Source: Nautilus pompilius (lineage: Eukaryota; Mollusca; Cephalopoda; Nautilida; Nautilidae). From it: a DNA stretch of 64,000 nucleotides. The first letter of the stretch is position 1; each line of letters starts with the position of its first letter. This document shows positions 1-42,930 of this stretch, piece after piece. Under the pieces are notes generated by a model, which worked only from the letters and a program-made list of their open reading frames with translations, searched no databases and had not been told where the DNA came from. The stretch is from contig JACATO010000066.1 of assembly GCA_018389105.1 (NCBI GenBank), positions 62,001 through 126,000 of the forward strand. Direction: 5' to 3'. Made by a program: the position numbers and the translations under genes.

Positions 1-250
1 TTAGACTTAAACTGCTGTATTTGAAGGCCCAGCTTTGATTTCCAGTAGGGACCAGCTCTGCCTGGTTTATCCTCCTCGGCATGGCTTCTTTCTCTCATTC
101 ACCAGCTGGACATCTGAGTTTTCTTCCACAGCTAAAAATGAAGAGTTCTAGTAAGCTCTTTCCCACTCGCTCAGCAACAACAAGTGCCGTGTGGTGGGCT
201 TCAGAAACCAAGATATCAGTTGCAGAGGAGAGAGGGTCATTACTTCAGGT
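1..250 (-). repeat. Dispersed repeat copy A
   Basis: Read on the minus strand it contains TTACTAGAACTCTTCATTTT (154-135), then CAGCTGGTGAATGAGAGAAA and, further, AGAGCTGGTCCCTACTGG. It aligns with copy C over about 150 bases. It may continue left of the window. Confidence 0.55.
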
Positions 251-1476
251 TTGTACCCATTATTTTCCTGTCACTTACCTGCAACTAGTTCATCTCACCC
301 AACACTGCTTACCATTCCTAGATTGATGTCATGCCCAGATTAGGAGGTTCCTGGGCCTGTCTTATGCATCTATGAGAAATGCTTAGTGGGTGAAAGATCT
401 GGGGATCTGACTGTGGTAGTGTAGTTAGCACTAAGGAATGCATTGAGAATCCAAATCCTGTGCAGTGTCTTCATGAAACCTGAAGCACAGTACTAGTTGT
501 TGAAAATAAAGGCAGGAAACCTTTAACAATGACAAGGATGTCTCCAACACCATAGTGTTGTCACTATAACGACCATACTGCACAACACTGGCAGAGGTAG
601 AGAGCTCCTTGAAGATACCATACGCATTTGAGAAATCCAAAAAACTACCAGACTTTCTTCAAAAAAAAAATGTCACTTGCTGCCATTGGACACTTCTAAT
701 GTTGCATGGTAGAGATGGTTTGCTTGGATATCTGAGGAGTCCTATGGATCTGTTCCATGGGGCCATTTCTATGATTTTTTTTTTTTTAATTGCTCATTTG
801 TACAAAGGGTCTGTAACTACTCCCTGGTCCATCATTAACATCACAAGTCTGGTGGACGAACAGTGCATCTCGCAGTAATGTTGCCAGAGTCTCATCACAT
901 GGCGACATTGTGCATTTTATTGTACAAAGGTCGATACATCTTTCACACATTTTTGAAATTCATGTTTCACAAATAATCTGTTACAGTGAGGAAGGAGAAG
1001 CAGGCATTTATTGTTAGAAAAATCATATGCTGGCTTTGTTTTCAGGTTTTCCTACAACATTGGCGACTTTCCCGTTTAATAATAATGCTGTTTTTTTTTT
1101 TTTTTGGAAAAAATGCACCCTTAACTCCAATATCCCTTGTTTTTTTTTGGTTTTTTTGTACCCAGCATAGATAAGTAACTTTGGATAAACCCAGTCAAGA
1201 TAAAAGAGGAGGGAGCTGAGTTTTGGGGCTAATAACCCACAAACAACAACTACTAGAAATATTTTATTTGTGTAGTTATAATTATTAAATTTCTATTTTG
1301 AAACTCGACCAAGAATATGCTGCTTGCAAACTACAGTTTGGGCATGTGAACTTATCTGCACATGGGAACAAGATTTCCAAATGTGAGTGCAATTTTAAAG
1401 ATATGATCATTTAATCATTTGTACTTCCTGTTCCAGGGAAGGGGGGAGTGAGTGAGTGAGTGAGTGAAGGGTTATA
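251..1476. other. Left intergenic stretch, nothing firm recognised
   Basis: Short open frames on both strands (for example 640-431 minus, 609-878 plus) have no recognisable motif and no splice context. They may belong to an old transposon. Poly-T tracts at 777-788 and 1090-1104. Confidence 0.4.
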
Positions 1477-2815
1477 TGTAGTACCAGTGGCGCACAGCCA
1501 GCAGGGGGCCCCCCCAAAAAAATTTCTGACAATTTTTTGACTGATTTTTTGTGCAGTTTACATTGCACAAAATTCACACTGCCGTACTCGGTTTATTGGT
1601 TTCAAAGCAGTCACCGGTGTCTTATGCTACATGCAGTCCTTTACACTGTTGTGCTGTGCATGTTTATTTGACCCATCTACGTCCTTTTACCAATCAATTT
1701 GTTGTTTCAAGCAGATTGTTTTGTTTTCAGCTATGTCTGACAAATGAAACAAACCATCAAGTTCTTCTCAATTGGGCATTGAGCCATATTTTGTAAAGAG
1801 GCCGAAGGCTGATGCAGCTATGATGAAGGCAATATCTGGTGGATCAGTAGAAGTACTGCGTGAACTTCCTGATGCACCTGAACCACTTCTATCAACTGAT
1901 GCTCTTCAACCTTTGCCAAATGATATAGGAGCATATATAGGTGCAACTGTCACTGATGAAAAACGATATAAGTTACTGGAAAGTCCATGGATGCCTTCTG
2001 CAGACTACAGATTTCCAAGTGTTGTGCAGTGTAGACATAACAGATCCTTTCAATACCACTGGCTAGGTACCTGGGATTTCCTCGTGTATATCCAAAGTCA
2101 GCATGGTGTCTACTGCAAATATTGTGCATTGTTTGGTTCAGAGAATGTTAGAAACAAAAATCTTCAAAAATTTGTAATGGAACCACTGTGTTTGTGTTGA
2201 TACAAAGATGCCCAAAAAGACTGAGAAGCATGCGGGACAAGACTATCAATTTGCGAGTCGTAAACAAGCTGATGAGTTTTTGGTGATGTCTACGAAGAGA
2301 AAAAGAAAGATATTATCAGATTGTTGGATTCGTCACATCAGCTTCAAGTTGAAGAAAACAGGAGCAATATTCGACCAGTAATAAAAACAGTCATATTTTG
2401 TGGACAACAGGAACTTGCATTAAGGGGGCACAGAGATCATGGACCACTCAAAATGGAGACGCCTCAGCACAATGACGGGGTTTTCAGAGCATTACTAAGA
2501 TTCAAGATTGATGCTGGTGATGCTGCACTTTGCCACCTTGACACTGCAAACGCAAACACAACTTATCTCAGTTGGCAGACAGAACAAAATCATCAATATG
2601 TGTGGTACTGTCATTGTGCAAACACTTGTCGAAGAAATAAGAGCTGCAAAATTCTTCAGTCTGCTTTTGGATGACAGCAAATATGGCAACAAGGGAGCAG
2701 TGTTCTATCTCTGTGAGATATATCAAGGGGAACAAAGTCTATGAAAGATTTCTAGGATTTTGTGATGTTAGTGGAGACTTGATTGCCAAGGATATCACCA
2801 CCACAGTTTTAAATA

Positions 2816-3125
2816 CAGGGTGAGTCAAAAGTAGCGCCCAGTTTCTGGGAAGTCATGCTCATGTTGTTTATCGTGAAAAGCCTCGTACTATTCAGGAATT
2901 GAAAGCTAAAATCACTGAAAAGTTTGAGGAAATTGATAGCAAACTCTGCAAGCATGTGTGTCACTCTGTGCCTGCTCGATTGCAATTGTGCATTGATCAT
3001 GAGGGAGGACACTTTGAACATTGAAAGTAAAACAACCTGTTACAAGTCCTTATTCCCTGAATAAATGGAATAATATGAAATAATTTGAAAATGTCTTTCA
3101 TTTATTTCTACCTTCTTGCACACTG
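2816..3125 (+). mobile_element. Non-autonomous Tc1/mariner-type element nested in the hAT
   Basis: Left end CAGGGTGAGTCAAAAGTA and right end reading inward CAGTGTGCAAG are partial inverted repeats. TA flanks both sides (2814-2815, 3126-3127). The hAT coding block stops at the left edge and a new one resumes at the right edge, so this copy landed after the hAT. At 310 bp it is a deletion derivative. Confidence 0.75.
2842..3024 (+). pseudogene. 3' end of a mariner-like (DDE_3) transposase
   Basis: 60 codons read through to a stop: VVYREKPRTIQELKAKITEK, a short linker, then CIDHEGGHFEH. The tail 'P-R-T-I-x-E-L-K-x-x-I ... C-I-x-x-x-G-G-H-F-E' is the recognisable C-terminus of this transposase class. 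The catalytic domain is missing, which explains the small size of the element. Confidence 0.75.
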
Positions 3126-4654
3126 TAATACAAATGGCAAACAAACTGACAACCCTAAAACAGGAATTGGTTGCTAATTTTGACTTGCCCAGTATGTTGA
3201 GGCAAGTTGGTCTGGATATCCATGCTCAGGGGTATGATGGTGCAAGAACAATGAGTGGCCAATGGAAAGGTGTACAGGCAGAGGTGAAGAAGGTAACTCC
3301 TGCAGCACCTTATGTGCATTGCAACAGTCATGTTTTGAACCCTGCTACACAAGCAGCATGTCCAATCGTGTCAATTCGCAACTGTCATGGCCAAATGAAG
3401 GAGATAGCCACTTTCTTTCATATCTCAGCAAAACGAACAACAGTATTGCAAGCGCATCTCCCTTCCAGGAAAGGAATCAAAAAGGTTTGCCCAAACCATT
3501 GGGTTGAAGGTCATGCATCAATCGTGCATTTCACAGAATTGCTGGAGCCTGTTCAAGATTTGTAGGATATTTCTCAGCAGGGTGGTGATTGGGTTGGAAA
3601 TTCTACGTCATTACTACAAGCAATATGCAACACAGAATTTATAATTGCCATTCATGTCATGAACAAAATGGCAGCCTTGATTTTGCTATTGACTAAGGCT
3701 CTGCAAACTCCAGATATTGATCTTTTAAAGTGCATGTCAATCGGGACAAGGTTTTGAATGTTTTGAGAAACAAAAGAGAAAATGCAGAAGCAGAATTCCA
3801 TTCTATTTATACTGATTCAGTTATGACCACAGCTGATCAACTGGATGTCGATATCAAACTTCCAAGACACACTGGGCGCCAAGTTCATCGAGAAAATTAC
3901 AAAGCATCTAGTCCAGAGGAATTCTATAGAAGAACCATCTACCTTGCATACTTAGAGAACATGATTCACCAGATGGAGGTGCGATTTGATCCTATGGAAC
4001 GACACTGTTTAAAGATGCAACATCTGATCCCTGCTTTCCTTAGTTCGGGCAACTTCACTGCTCTCCAAGAGGTATTTGACCTTTACAGCTGTGACATTGA
4101 CACCTCTATGCCATTCTTGAAAGGAGAGTATGAGAGATGGACATCAAAGTGGGCCAATGTTTTGAAGACTGAACTGCCAGAAAATGTCATGGAGACACCG
4201 TGTGTCTGTGATTCCTTCTCTTCTCCGAACATCCACACACTGCTGCGCTTATCTGCAACATTGCCAGCCACCACAGCAACAAGTGAACGTTCATTTTCAA
4301 CACTTAGGCGGCTGCTCACCTATCTACGGAGCACTGTGGAACAAGGAGGTTTGATCGGATTGGCTCATTCGACGATCAACCGTGACATTACAACCGATAT
4401 AGAACCTGCTATCGATGAGTTGTCTGAGAAAAAACGCAGACTGAATTCTGCTTTGTAATTATTTGCGTAGTAAATCGGCTGTGAAACAAATCTTTGCATA
4501 CTCTACTTTTACTTTTCGTACTCTGGTTTATTTCTTAAGAATCTATAAATCTAGTTACAGTACTTGTCTGGTCCTAGTCTGGATGTTGAATAAACATTTC
4601 TCCCCTCACCCCCCCCCACCGAAAATATATCCTGGCTGCGCCACTGTGTAGTAG

Positions 4655-5270
4655 ATTTGGCTGAAATTAAGTCGTCCGACATCTTTGTGGACCTGATGGC
4701 AGTCATGATAATACCGGGGGGGAGGGTTAATGAAAAACATAAATCGCGTATTTTTCTTTTAACGATTAAATAAGCCCTCAAATTATAAAGAGCTTCCGCT
4801 GAAAATCTTGGGCTAGATCCCCGCCCCGCCTATGGGCCATGAGTTAGCAGACGACAATAACTAGGCCTTGAGAGAGAAATTGGCGCCGCCAGAACTAGTC
4901 GCGAGTATTCGGGTTAAGGTGGAGGTGGTGGCTGGGCCTATTGCATTATTTGGGACGACATGATGGAGTCTTTGCCCCACCACCCTTATTCTGATCGGGT
5001 ATTTTTTCACGACAGACATTTTCTTCGCGGCGTTGGTTTATTCTGTGGTTGTTTACCCTTTTTTAGCGGTGTGCGGACGGACGGAGTCGTGTGGAGGGGG
5101 GGGGGTAAGCCGGTGCTGCCCCCACCCGTGGGGGCTGGGTGTGAAAGGTGCGATGTATTGAAGGAAATTGGGATGGGGAGGAAAAAGAAAAAGTTTTTTT
5201 TTTTATTATGTATGTATTATTTATTTATTTATTATTATTATTATATTATTATTATTTATTATTATTTACA
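4655..5270. other. Sequence between the hAT and the exon 1 island
   Basis: Becomes richer in GC toward the right, with scattered CG, and could contain upstream promoter or 5' UTR. No coding exon supported. Confidence 0.35.
5215..5267. repeat. (ATT)n microsatellite upstream of exon 1
   Basis: Imperfect ATT/TTAT repeats. A second ATT tract lies at 5513-5551, so the CpG-rich exon 1 sits between two AT microsatellites. A short (GTGA)n tract is at 1447-1467. Confidence 0.8.
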
Positions 5271-5395
5271 ATTGTACGATACTGTAAATTTGACGGTTTC
5301 CCTGAAGGCGGCTTCGTGAAATTCCGGACCGCGCGCGCGCGACGGGACGGCAGACGACGGGCGGGCGTTGCTGAGCTGTAAGCGTAGGAAGGAGA

Positions 5396-36067
<30,672 letters not shown>

Positions 36068-36479
36068 CACGGTGGTTAGAAATATGATGATTATATGGTT
36101 ATGGCTCTAAGTTTCGCATCAAGATTAGCAACTTTTAACTCACTTTCTCTTTGCATATCTCTCTAAATCATCAATATCTTTAGCCAGAAAGGGCACATGA
36201 TGACTGAAAAACATTTCCAGATAAGATTAACCAATATTGTATACAAGGCCACCAAAGACCCTACTTATTATTGTAGTGTTTGGGATATTCTAGAATTTTA
36301 TAATTTTGACAAAATATATGCATGCTTAATGGCACATCTAATTTGCATTATTACCTCTGCAACTATTTTTTTCTCAAAAGATATTATAAGAAATCCTTTT
36401 TTTGCAATGTATTTTTAAAAGTGCAGTAATACATTTTTCATTTCTACAACTTTAGTCTGTATTGTTGTCATATTATTTC

Positions 36480-37650
36480 ATGTTCATGTAAAGGTATGTG
36501 ATGTGGAAGATTCGGTTTCAATTCTAAACCAAAGAAATCTATCGTTGTCAACTGCTTTCCTGTCTTGCATTTGTCCACACTTTCTTTGGACTTTCTCGTC
36601 CAAGGCCATGCTACTTTCCAGAATGTTGGTGTAGGCCTTGTTGTGATGAATTTCATCTTGCACAAACCTTTAGCAACATCATGTATGGACTTGACTTGTC
36701 TGGAACTTTCTTCTTGTCCTCTTCCCATGATCATTTTTCTCACCAGGGTCAGGCTCAATTTCCTCATTCAGTTTGCACTAAAGATCTGTGATGTCTGATG
36801 CACCATTATTAGTAGTAGTGAGAGAAGAGCCCATGGCTGGAATTTCTGTATGTCATCCTCTCTGACTTCATCCCTGATGTCAGTTTCTGAAGCACTTTTC
36901 GATATGGAGGCAGGCTGATGTAAACTGACTAATGCAGCCAGTAGATATGCTCAAATAGACCACCTTGCTGGAGCCCATCTGGACCAGTCAAATACTTGTT
37001 CATCTCCAATTTCTGCAGGACAGCAGTAAGCTGATTCTTCCTGAATCTGAATATCAGGATCTGGATCACCATTTGATCCATGGGCTAGGTGACTGTGTGT
37101 TTGGAGGCAGCAGCAACAGATTAATGTTCTTCAGCTGTAAGTGAGGATAGTAAGAAAGATCTTTGAGATTTTTCATTACTAGCAGCCCATCTTGATGTCA
37201 GTCTTTAAGAAATTGCTTGTCTTGTTATTCAAGCTTTCTTGTTTGTGTGATATTTTAGTGGTAGAACCTTGTAGTCAATTCTGGCAGCAAGGCTTGTTTG
37301 ACTTCCCAATGACTAGATACTTCTGTTTCTCTCCAAACATGTTGGCATAAATCATTGGTTTTGGCTGCTTACTACCTGAGCAATCAGCCGGAAACTTCCC
37401 ATTTATTCAAATTGTTTAATTTTCAGAGGGGTTCCACTCCACCACTTTTGCCTGACATTTTGCCAAAAACAATGTTGTGCCTTCTGCAGAAAGCCTCAAG
37501 CTATCCATTCAAAGCTTTGAACTCACCAAGACTTTCTGTTGAAGCATAGGTCCCCTAATGGGAAACATCCTGGAAATCAAATCTTTGAACAATTCATAGG
37601 AAAGATATCCTACATGGGCTTTTGGTATGGACAGATTTTTGTGGTTGCTA
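36480..37650 (-). pseudogene. Tigger/pogo-like (DDE_1) transposase relic, antisense
   Basis: Minus strand, from right to left. 37550-37450 reads ALNGWLEAFCRRHNIVFGKM (allowing one stop), the end of the helix-turn-helix region. About 37270-37230 reads KVLPLKYHTNKKA. About 37150-37050 reads HLQLKNINLLLLPPNT and PMDQMVIQ, the DDE_1 'F-L-P-P-N-T-T-S ... P-M-D-Q-G-V-I' block. 36767-36468 is a further open stretch, probably the C-terminal part. Not the same copy as the one in intron 3. Confidence 0.75.
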
Positions 37651-39923
37651 TGAGCAAGAAGTCATTCTGTAGATGTGATTGCTAAGACAGGTTTGACTGT
37701 ATTAAGATTAGAAGGTAACAAGTTAAATACTAAAGTTGCTGAGAAGACCTTATCTATTAATTTTAAGTAGTTTATTAAAATCAGTCACAACCAGAATATA
37801 CTTATAGCAGCCAGTTTTCTTCAGTTGAAATCCTTAAATGTGCTATTAGTTAAGAACAATTGTGAACACTAATTACCTTTTCATGTGTATTGATCCATTT
37901 GCTTGAATATTTAAATCTACAATTTTAGATGTACCAATAGTAGTACTAGGTTTTCCATAAAGTTTTATATCAGCAAACATTATTTTAAAAACTCACTGTA
38001 ATGAAGAATAACAGATTCAAAATAGATCCAAATGATATGAGATGATAAAACAATGTGGTGAATCGATTCACTTAAATAATCATGAACAAGGGAATTAAAT
38101 TATCTATTTTTTGTTTTTACAGTATTCCCCCATCTACTATGTCCTTTACAAATTCAGAAGGATTAGTAAGGGAGATCAATCTTTAAGAAATTCAAATTGA
38201 CTTTTGTATGAAGTTTTCCACACACTAAATGTTTAATTAGGTTTCTGATAATTTATTTCCAAATTCTACTATTATTCAAATTGAACTAAACTCATTAATT
38301 ACTAAGGTAATGTTTTCTGATGCAATGTTTGAGATAAACAGAATATTTAAAATTTATTGGAACAGTAATTGCTTAAACTCTGGAGACCATCTCAATTGCT
38401 GAAAGTTTCTGCTTAAGCATACAAAAATGATCATTAAAATACAAAACAACCAAGATTTGAAAAGTTGCATTATTATAAGATACAAGTATCTTGAGATAAT
38501 TAACATTTAACCAGTTCACTATTTTCTCTATGCATACTACCATTATTTTATTTACACAATAAAAGAACCTAACAGACAAATCATCAACAGAGGTTATTGC
38601 AATAGCTACCATGCTTAATTTAGAATTTTCACTAGCAACAGCTGTTGCCATTGTCAGTTTCGGTTTCCCTGCAACACGTGCTGTCTCAAAATATGTGGTT
38701 AGGTGTCAGTCAATGTCATTAATGATATTGGTTTTTGTTTCATCTATAAGTACAGTCCATCTGCAACAAATCCAGGATACCTATTGAGTAATCATTGGCT
38801 GCCACAAAGCAAAAATTGTTGAACTTAAATTGGGTAGGCAAGTCATCGCAATTGGCATTTGAGCTCCATGTGGTTGTAATGTTATGATACTTCACAGCAA
38901 GCTCTCTCTAAACATACTAGATTAGAAATGCCACCATAGCCAGTTTTGACTAACTGATTAACATGCATTAGAGTAGACTAATTCAGAGGTAGTCATACTA
39001 AATTTTGCCATTAAAAAAAAGAAATTGTATTGTTTAAAATTTAATTTATCGCATTTAGCAATGTAGTGAGGCCTATACATTAGAGTCAACTGATGTAGCT
39101 AACAAAACATCAGATTTGAGTTCTGCATCAATGAACCACTAATTGGTAAACCTGACATTATCTCATCATATTGTATATCAACTTTCCTATTCCTATATGA
39201 AAAATGTAGCTTCATTCCTAAACCAGCTTCCCATATTGTAATTGAGCTTTCCTGCTGTCAACCCTCCTATCTTGCATGTGCTGTATCAAATATGCTCAAA
39301 AGAATCAAGACCAGTGAAATTATTGGCCTCACCATCCTACCAACAAATTACATGCATTTCCATAATGTGCAGATAAAGAATGGTGACAGCCTACAGGATG
39401 TTATTTCTATACTTTAGGCATTCAAAGTACCCTCATTTCTACAGAATACTGTCCAACCAGTAGTGTATCTCCACACAAACCTCTGAACCTGACAGACTCA
39501 ATGTTGAGCTCTCTTCATAGAGACCATTCAACATGTTCAGACAAACCCTATGGACTGTACTAGATAATATTCTGGTGCAAACTCAAGAACTGATGTGTCA
39601 CATTTGCAAGTTGGCAATGCAGCTTTGGGTTATAAACTGCTGTTGCAACCAACTGCTAAAACCACCACTAAGTGAGGAAGATTTCCCTCTGGTCATGAGG
39701 ATTTCATTGCTAATTTCAAAATAAAGTCCTGTAAAAACTTTCATACCAGTTTGATCAGTACCCTCAACTATCCCATGAGTTAGATCCAAGTTAACCTCGT
39801 CAGATGTGTGACTAAAAGATAATCTTTTCTACAAAAATTCTCGCATAAAATGGGTGATAAAATGAAGAGTATCATATTTAACGATTAAACAAATGCAATT
39901 TTTAATACATTTTATGCAGCAAA
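37651..39923. other. Intergenic, unresolved
   Basis: Open stretches at 38651-38373 and 39789-39598 (minus) have no motif I can name. Regions 38640-38960 and 39050-39800 are less AT-rich than typical and may be an old transposon. Confidence 0.35.
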
Positions 39924-39931
39924 ACCAGAAG

Positions 39932-40632
39932 CAGTGATGGAAGGAGGTGGGGACGGCATTCCATACTTTTCAGTTTTTCTGCATGTCACCACAACATGCA
40001 AGACTTCAAACTGATCATCTCTCTATTTATTGAGTCAGTGGGACCTCCTCTGTCAAAATCCAACCCCAAAGAATATGTGAGGACATGGCTTCTTAGCGGC
40101 AGAAGGCGTGCTGAAGAAACGCCATGCAGAAAGAAAGAGGTGGTGACAGAAAAAAATGGAGATTACAAAATGTCCCATAATGGTATATAATGCAAACTGG
40201 AGTGTAATTCACTTAACTGTTGCGTTTGTTCATTAATAAGTAAGAAATTTCAGAAATGTAGATTGTACTTACATTTATATATTGGCTGATCGCTGTATGT
40301 ATATACTACATATAGCTAGATTTGTAAAGTTGTAAATTGTACACCATTATTATTATTCTCAATAAATTGATGAATAATCTGAAAAAAATTTTATTTTTAC
40401 AAAATATGTATTTGTTATACCTATCTTTATTTGACTGAGTTACTGATACAATGTGTATGTAATCATCATACCCAGTGCATATAGGCTCAAAATGGCCCTG
40501 AAATTTACCATATTACAAAAAATTTCTTGGGGGGGGGGGGTGGGACTTACAGCATCTACCCACCTTCCTTCCCAACCTCAGCCTCACGGACCTTAGCATA
40601 CCCCTAATTCCTAAAACCCATTTCCACCACTG
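39932..40632 (+). mobile_element. Non-autonomous hAT element
   Basis: 701 bp. Left CAGTGATGGAAGGAGGTGGG and right inverted CAGTGGTGGAAATGGGTTTT share ten of their first eleven bases. Perfect 8-bp duplication ACCAGAAG at 39924-39931 and 40633-40640. It holds a 64-codon open frame at 39996-40190 (VGPPLSKSNPKEYVRTWLLS), perhaps the remnant of the parent's first coding part, and a G run at 40528-40540. Confidence 0.88.
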
Positions 40633-40640
40633 ACCAGAAG

Positions 40641-42003
40641 TGTATAAATGCTCTGATATTGTCAAAGTAACTACAGTGTCTCAGAATCCATGTTTCTATA
40701 TGTTCCCAAGTTTCATCACATAAATTTAACTGATGCTGTAAATTAATTTTTAAGTAAACAAGTAATATTGTATACATCTGACCTACGCCTTGAAGCACTT
40801 GGATAATACTTTATTTGACAACTTGGTGCAAACACAGTTGCACTTCACAAATCTCTAATATCACAACTGGACTCTGGTTGAACTGTTTGGCACCATGGTA
40901 GTCAGATTGCTTACAAAAGTAGAGTACTTTGTTCTCAATGCCAAAGTTATATGGATCAACCAAGAGTACAGGAATGCAGTCATTTACTCACCAGCACTGA
41001 AGACCTAGCAACTAAACTGGACCATGTACTCAACCTTGGGTGTGCTAGCTGGTTAGAAATATTTCATTGCCATGCAGAAATAAGTAAACAAGAACATGAT
41101 CAGGTCATCCTAATGGCACTTGGAATCTGATCTGGGATCTCTTTCCCAGCATTGGGCATGTTGGCACCTGACATAATAGTTGCTTTTCAAAGGATATGAA
41201 GGCTGGATGCAGTGAGGCAGGTGGGGTACAATGGTGAGCTGCATTAGCAGTAAGGTTTCAGTTTGCATGGATGACAAGGCAAACCAGATGATGCATGACC
41301 AACTTAGTTTGCCAAAGATAATCATCAGGTTAAAGCATTCCATTATAGCATTTTCTGTAAACTCAACTGTTGTTTGCCTGTAATATTGCTGGTGCATTGA
41401 AAGTCAAATAAATCCAAAAAATATAGCAGTTGTGCTCAGTACAGAATACAGATCTGAGTTAAGTGCTCTGTAGATCTTTATTCATCTGAAGTTTCCTTGA
41501 TGGATTTACTGCACATCAATAAAGTTCACATGGCCCCTTGGAGCACAGGTTAAACCAGTTTCCTTTATGGCTAGGCATTTCCTCTTGTGCTGAAATTCTT
41601 CTTACAATGATGTAATGGGCATGATGGCATCTGTCAAACTGGCAGACAATTGTGTAACTAATATATATCCATTGCTGTGAACATATCTGATAATGCCAAA
41701 TGTATTCTCACTGGTTAGATATATTAGCAAATTATACTTTTATAACAGACTGGTAGTACTGGTATGACACCATTAAATTACACTTTTTATACTGTAGTGT
41801 TGTGGTGCATTCATTAGTCAGATTAAACCAATGCAATAACAAATCCAAGCAACTTACATGTTTTAATGGCCATCATACCTCATCCCAAGTATCTCCTCAG
41901 AACTATATCTACAGGTTGTATGCATGTGGTTGGTAAGCCATAAACTAGGAGAGTTATTTCCCTTACTCTACAGAACTAAATACTACTACAATATACCAAT
42001 ACT
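40641..42003. other. Intergenic, unresolved
   Basis: 41397-41110 on the minus strand is an open frame of 95 codons, with more broken coding-like sequence on the same strand at 40850-41100. No catalytic motif recognised; a decayed transposase is possible. Confidence 0.35.
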
Positions 42004-42011
42004 CTATATAC

Positions 42012-42930
42012 CAGGCATGGGCAACCTTTTGTGAACTGGGGGCCACATTATATAATTTCCAAGTGACCATGGGCCGTATGGTAATTTCTGTGGTATTTGT
42101 ATACAAGCTCTATATATATATATACAAATATATACTGTGTGCTATATTAACATGTCAAATAATTATTTAAATTTTTATTATTCTTCAGTAACATTAAAAT
42201 CTGAGTCAACACCACTCACAAAAACAGCCAGTTGAGCCACATCTGTCACGTCCGTACTTTCATCGATGGCCAGTGAAAAAGTTTCGAATTTTGAGCATCG
42301 CTCCACTAGACTTGATTCTATGTCAGCTCCCAGTTCTTCAATACGCCTTGTCACAGTTCTGCGAGACAAACTGATAGTTTCAAAGTCTATTTTTTTTTAT
42401 CTGGACATATAATTTCAGATACGGCTTGTATACATTCTTTCACAAATTCTCCATCACTGTAGTTCTTTGAATATTTAGCAACTTTCTCAGAAACGATGTA
42501 ACTAGCTCGCACAATATTATCACTTTGGTTCTGTTTCTTGGTGAAAAATGTTTGCTGTCCTATCAAAGCTTTTCTCAATTTTTCCACTTTCTCTTCCCTT
42601 GGACGACCAACAAGACTGCCATACTGAGAATGTTTGGTACTGTAATGTCTTTTCAAATTATATTCTTTCAAAACAGAAACTGTCTCTGAACAAATGAGAC
42701 AAAGTGCTTTTCCATTTCGTAGTACAAAGAAATAATTATCCGTCCATTTGTCCTGAAACACTCGACACTTGTCAATTAACTTTTTCTTCTTGGATATTTT
42801 GGGTTCTAAATAGATTTAAAAAATTTATATTAAGCATATTAATAAGCAAAAAGCACAGGAATTTTAAATATTAAGATGGAATAGAGGGACGCACAAAAAC
42901 ACGCCGCAGGCCACAGGTTGCCCATGCCTG
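42012..42930 (-). mobile_element. Internally deleted hAT element with perfect target-site duplication
   Basis: 919 bp. Ends are CAGGCATGGGCAACCTTTTG and inverted CAGGCATGGGCAACCTGTGG: 16 of the first 16 bases match. Perfect 8-bp duplication CTATATAC at 42004-42011 and 42931-42938. The coding strand is minus. The near-identical ends and intact duplication point to a fairly recent insertion. Confidence 0.93.
42178..42761 (-). pseudogene. N-terminal half of a GTF2IRD2/ZBED5-like hAT transposase
   Basis: Minus 42761-42387 encodes a C2HC/SPIN-DOC-like finger (ALCLICSETVSVLKEYNLKR, then H-Y-S-T-K-H) and a helical linker. A run of A residues (42388-42396 on the plus strand as T) shifts the frame. 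42369-42178 then continues with SRRTVTRRIEELGADIESSL and FETFSLAIDESTDVTDVAQL, the catalytic-domain start. The protein ends at TEE, where the internal deletion joins the 3' terminal region; the dimerisation domain is absent. Confidence 0.88.

Larger units (their letters stand above)
1772..4458 (+). pseudogene. hAT transposase pseudogene (zinc finger MYM-type 1-like)
   Basis: Open blocks in changing frames cover the protein. 1772-2200 has a TTF-type zinc finger (W-x-x-Y-x-x-x-x-x-G-V-Y-C-K-Y-C). 2321-2760 is the DUF4371-like region (FFSLLLDDSKYGNKGAVFYL). 3116-3565 contains QGYDGARTMSG and the HCNSHVLNPATQAA motif typical of ZMYM1-like hATs. 3730-4458 includes the C-terminal dimerisation region (LPATTATSERSFSTLRRLLT). 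Frameshifts between blocks and the insertion at 2816-3125 break it. Known family role: cut-and-paste transposase. No sign of domestication. Confidence 0.88.
1485..4646 (+). mobile_element. hAT DNA transposon, ZMYM1-like transposase family, with both ends
   Basis: The left end CAGTGGCGCACAGCCAG and the inverted right end CAGTGGCGCAGCCAGG are terminal inverted repeats differing by a 2-base insertion. The flanks TGTAGTAC (1477-1484) and TGTAGTAG (4647-4654) are an 8-bp target-site duplication with one mismatch. Size is 3162 bp including a nested mariner copy. Length and coding content fit an originally autonomous element that is now disabled. Confidence 0.9.

Noticed and set aside
4960-5381. Open frames across the GC-rich region left of and over exon 1 (4960-5319, 5148-5381)
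   Set aside because: They translate microsatellite and low-complexity sequence (runs of I, Y, L) and have no homology; only the 72-nt exon at 5396 fits the gene.
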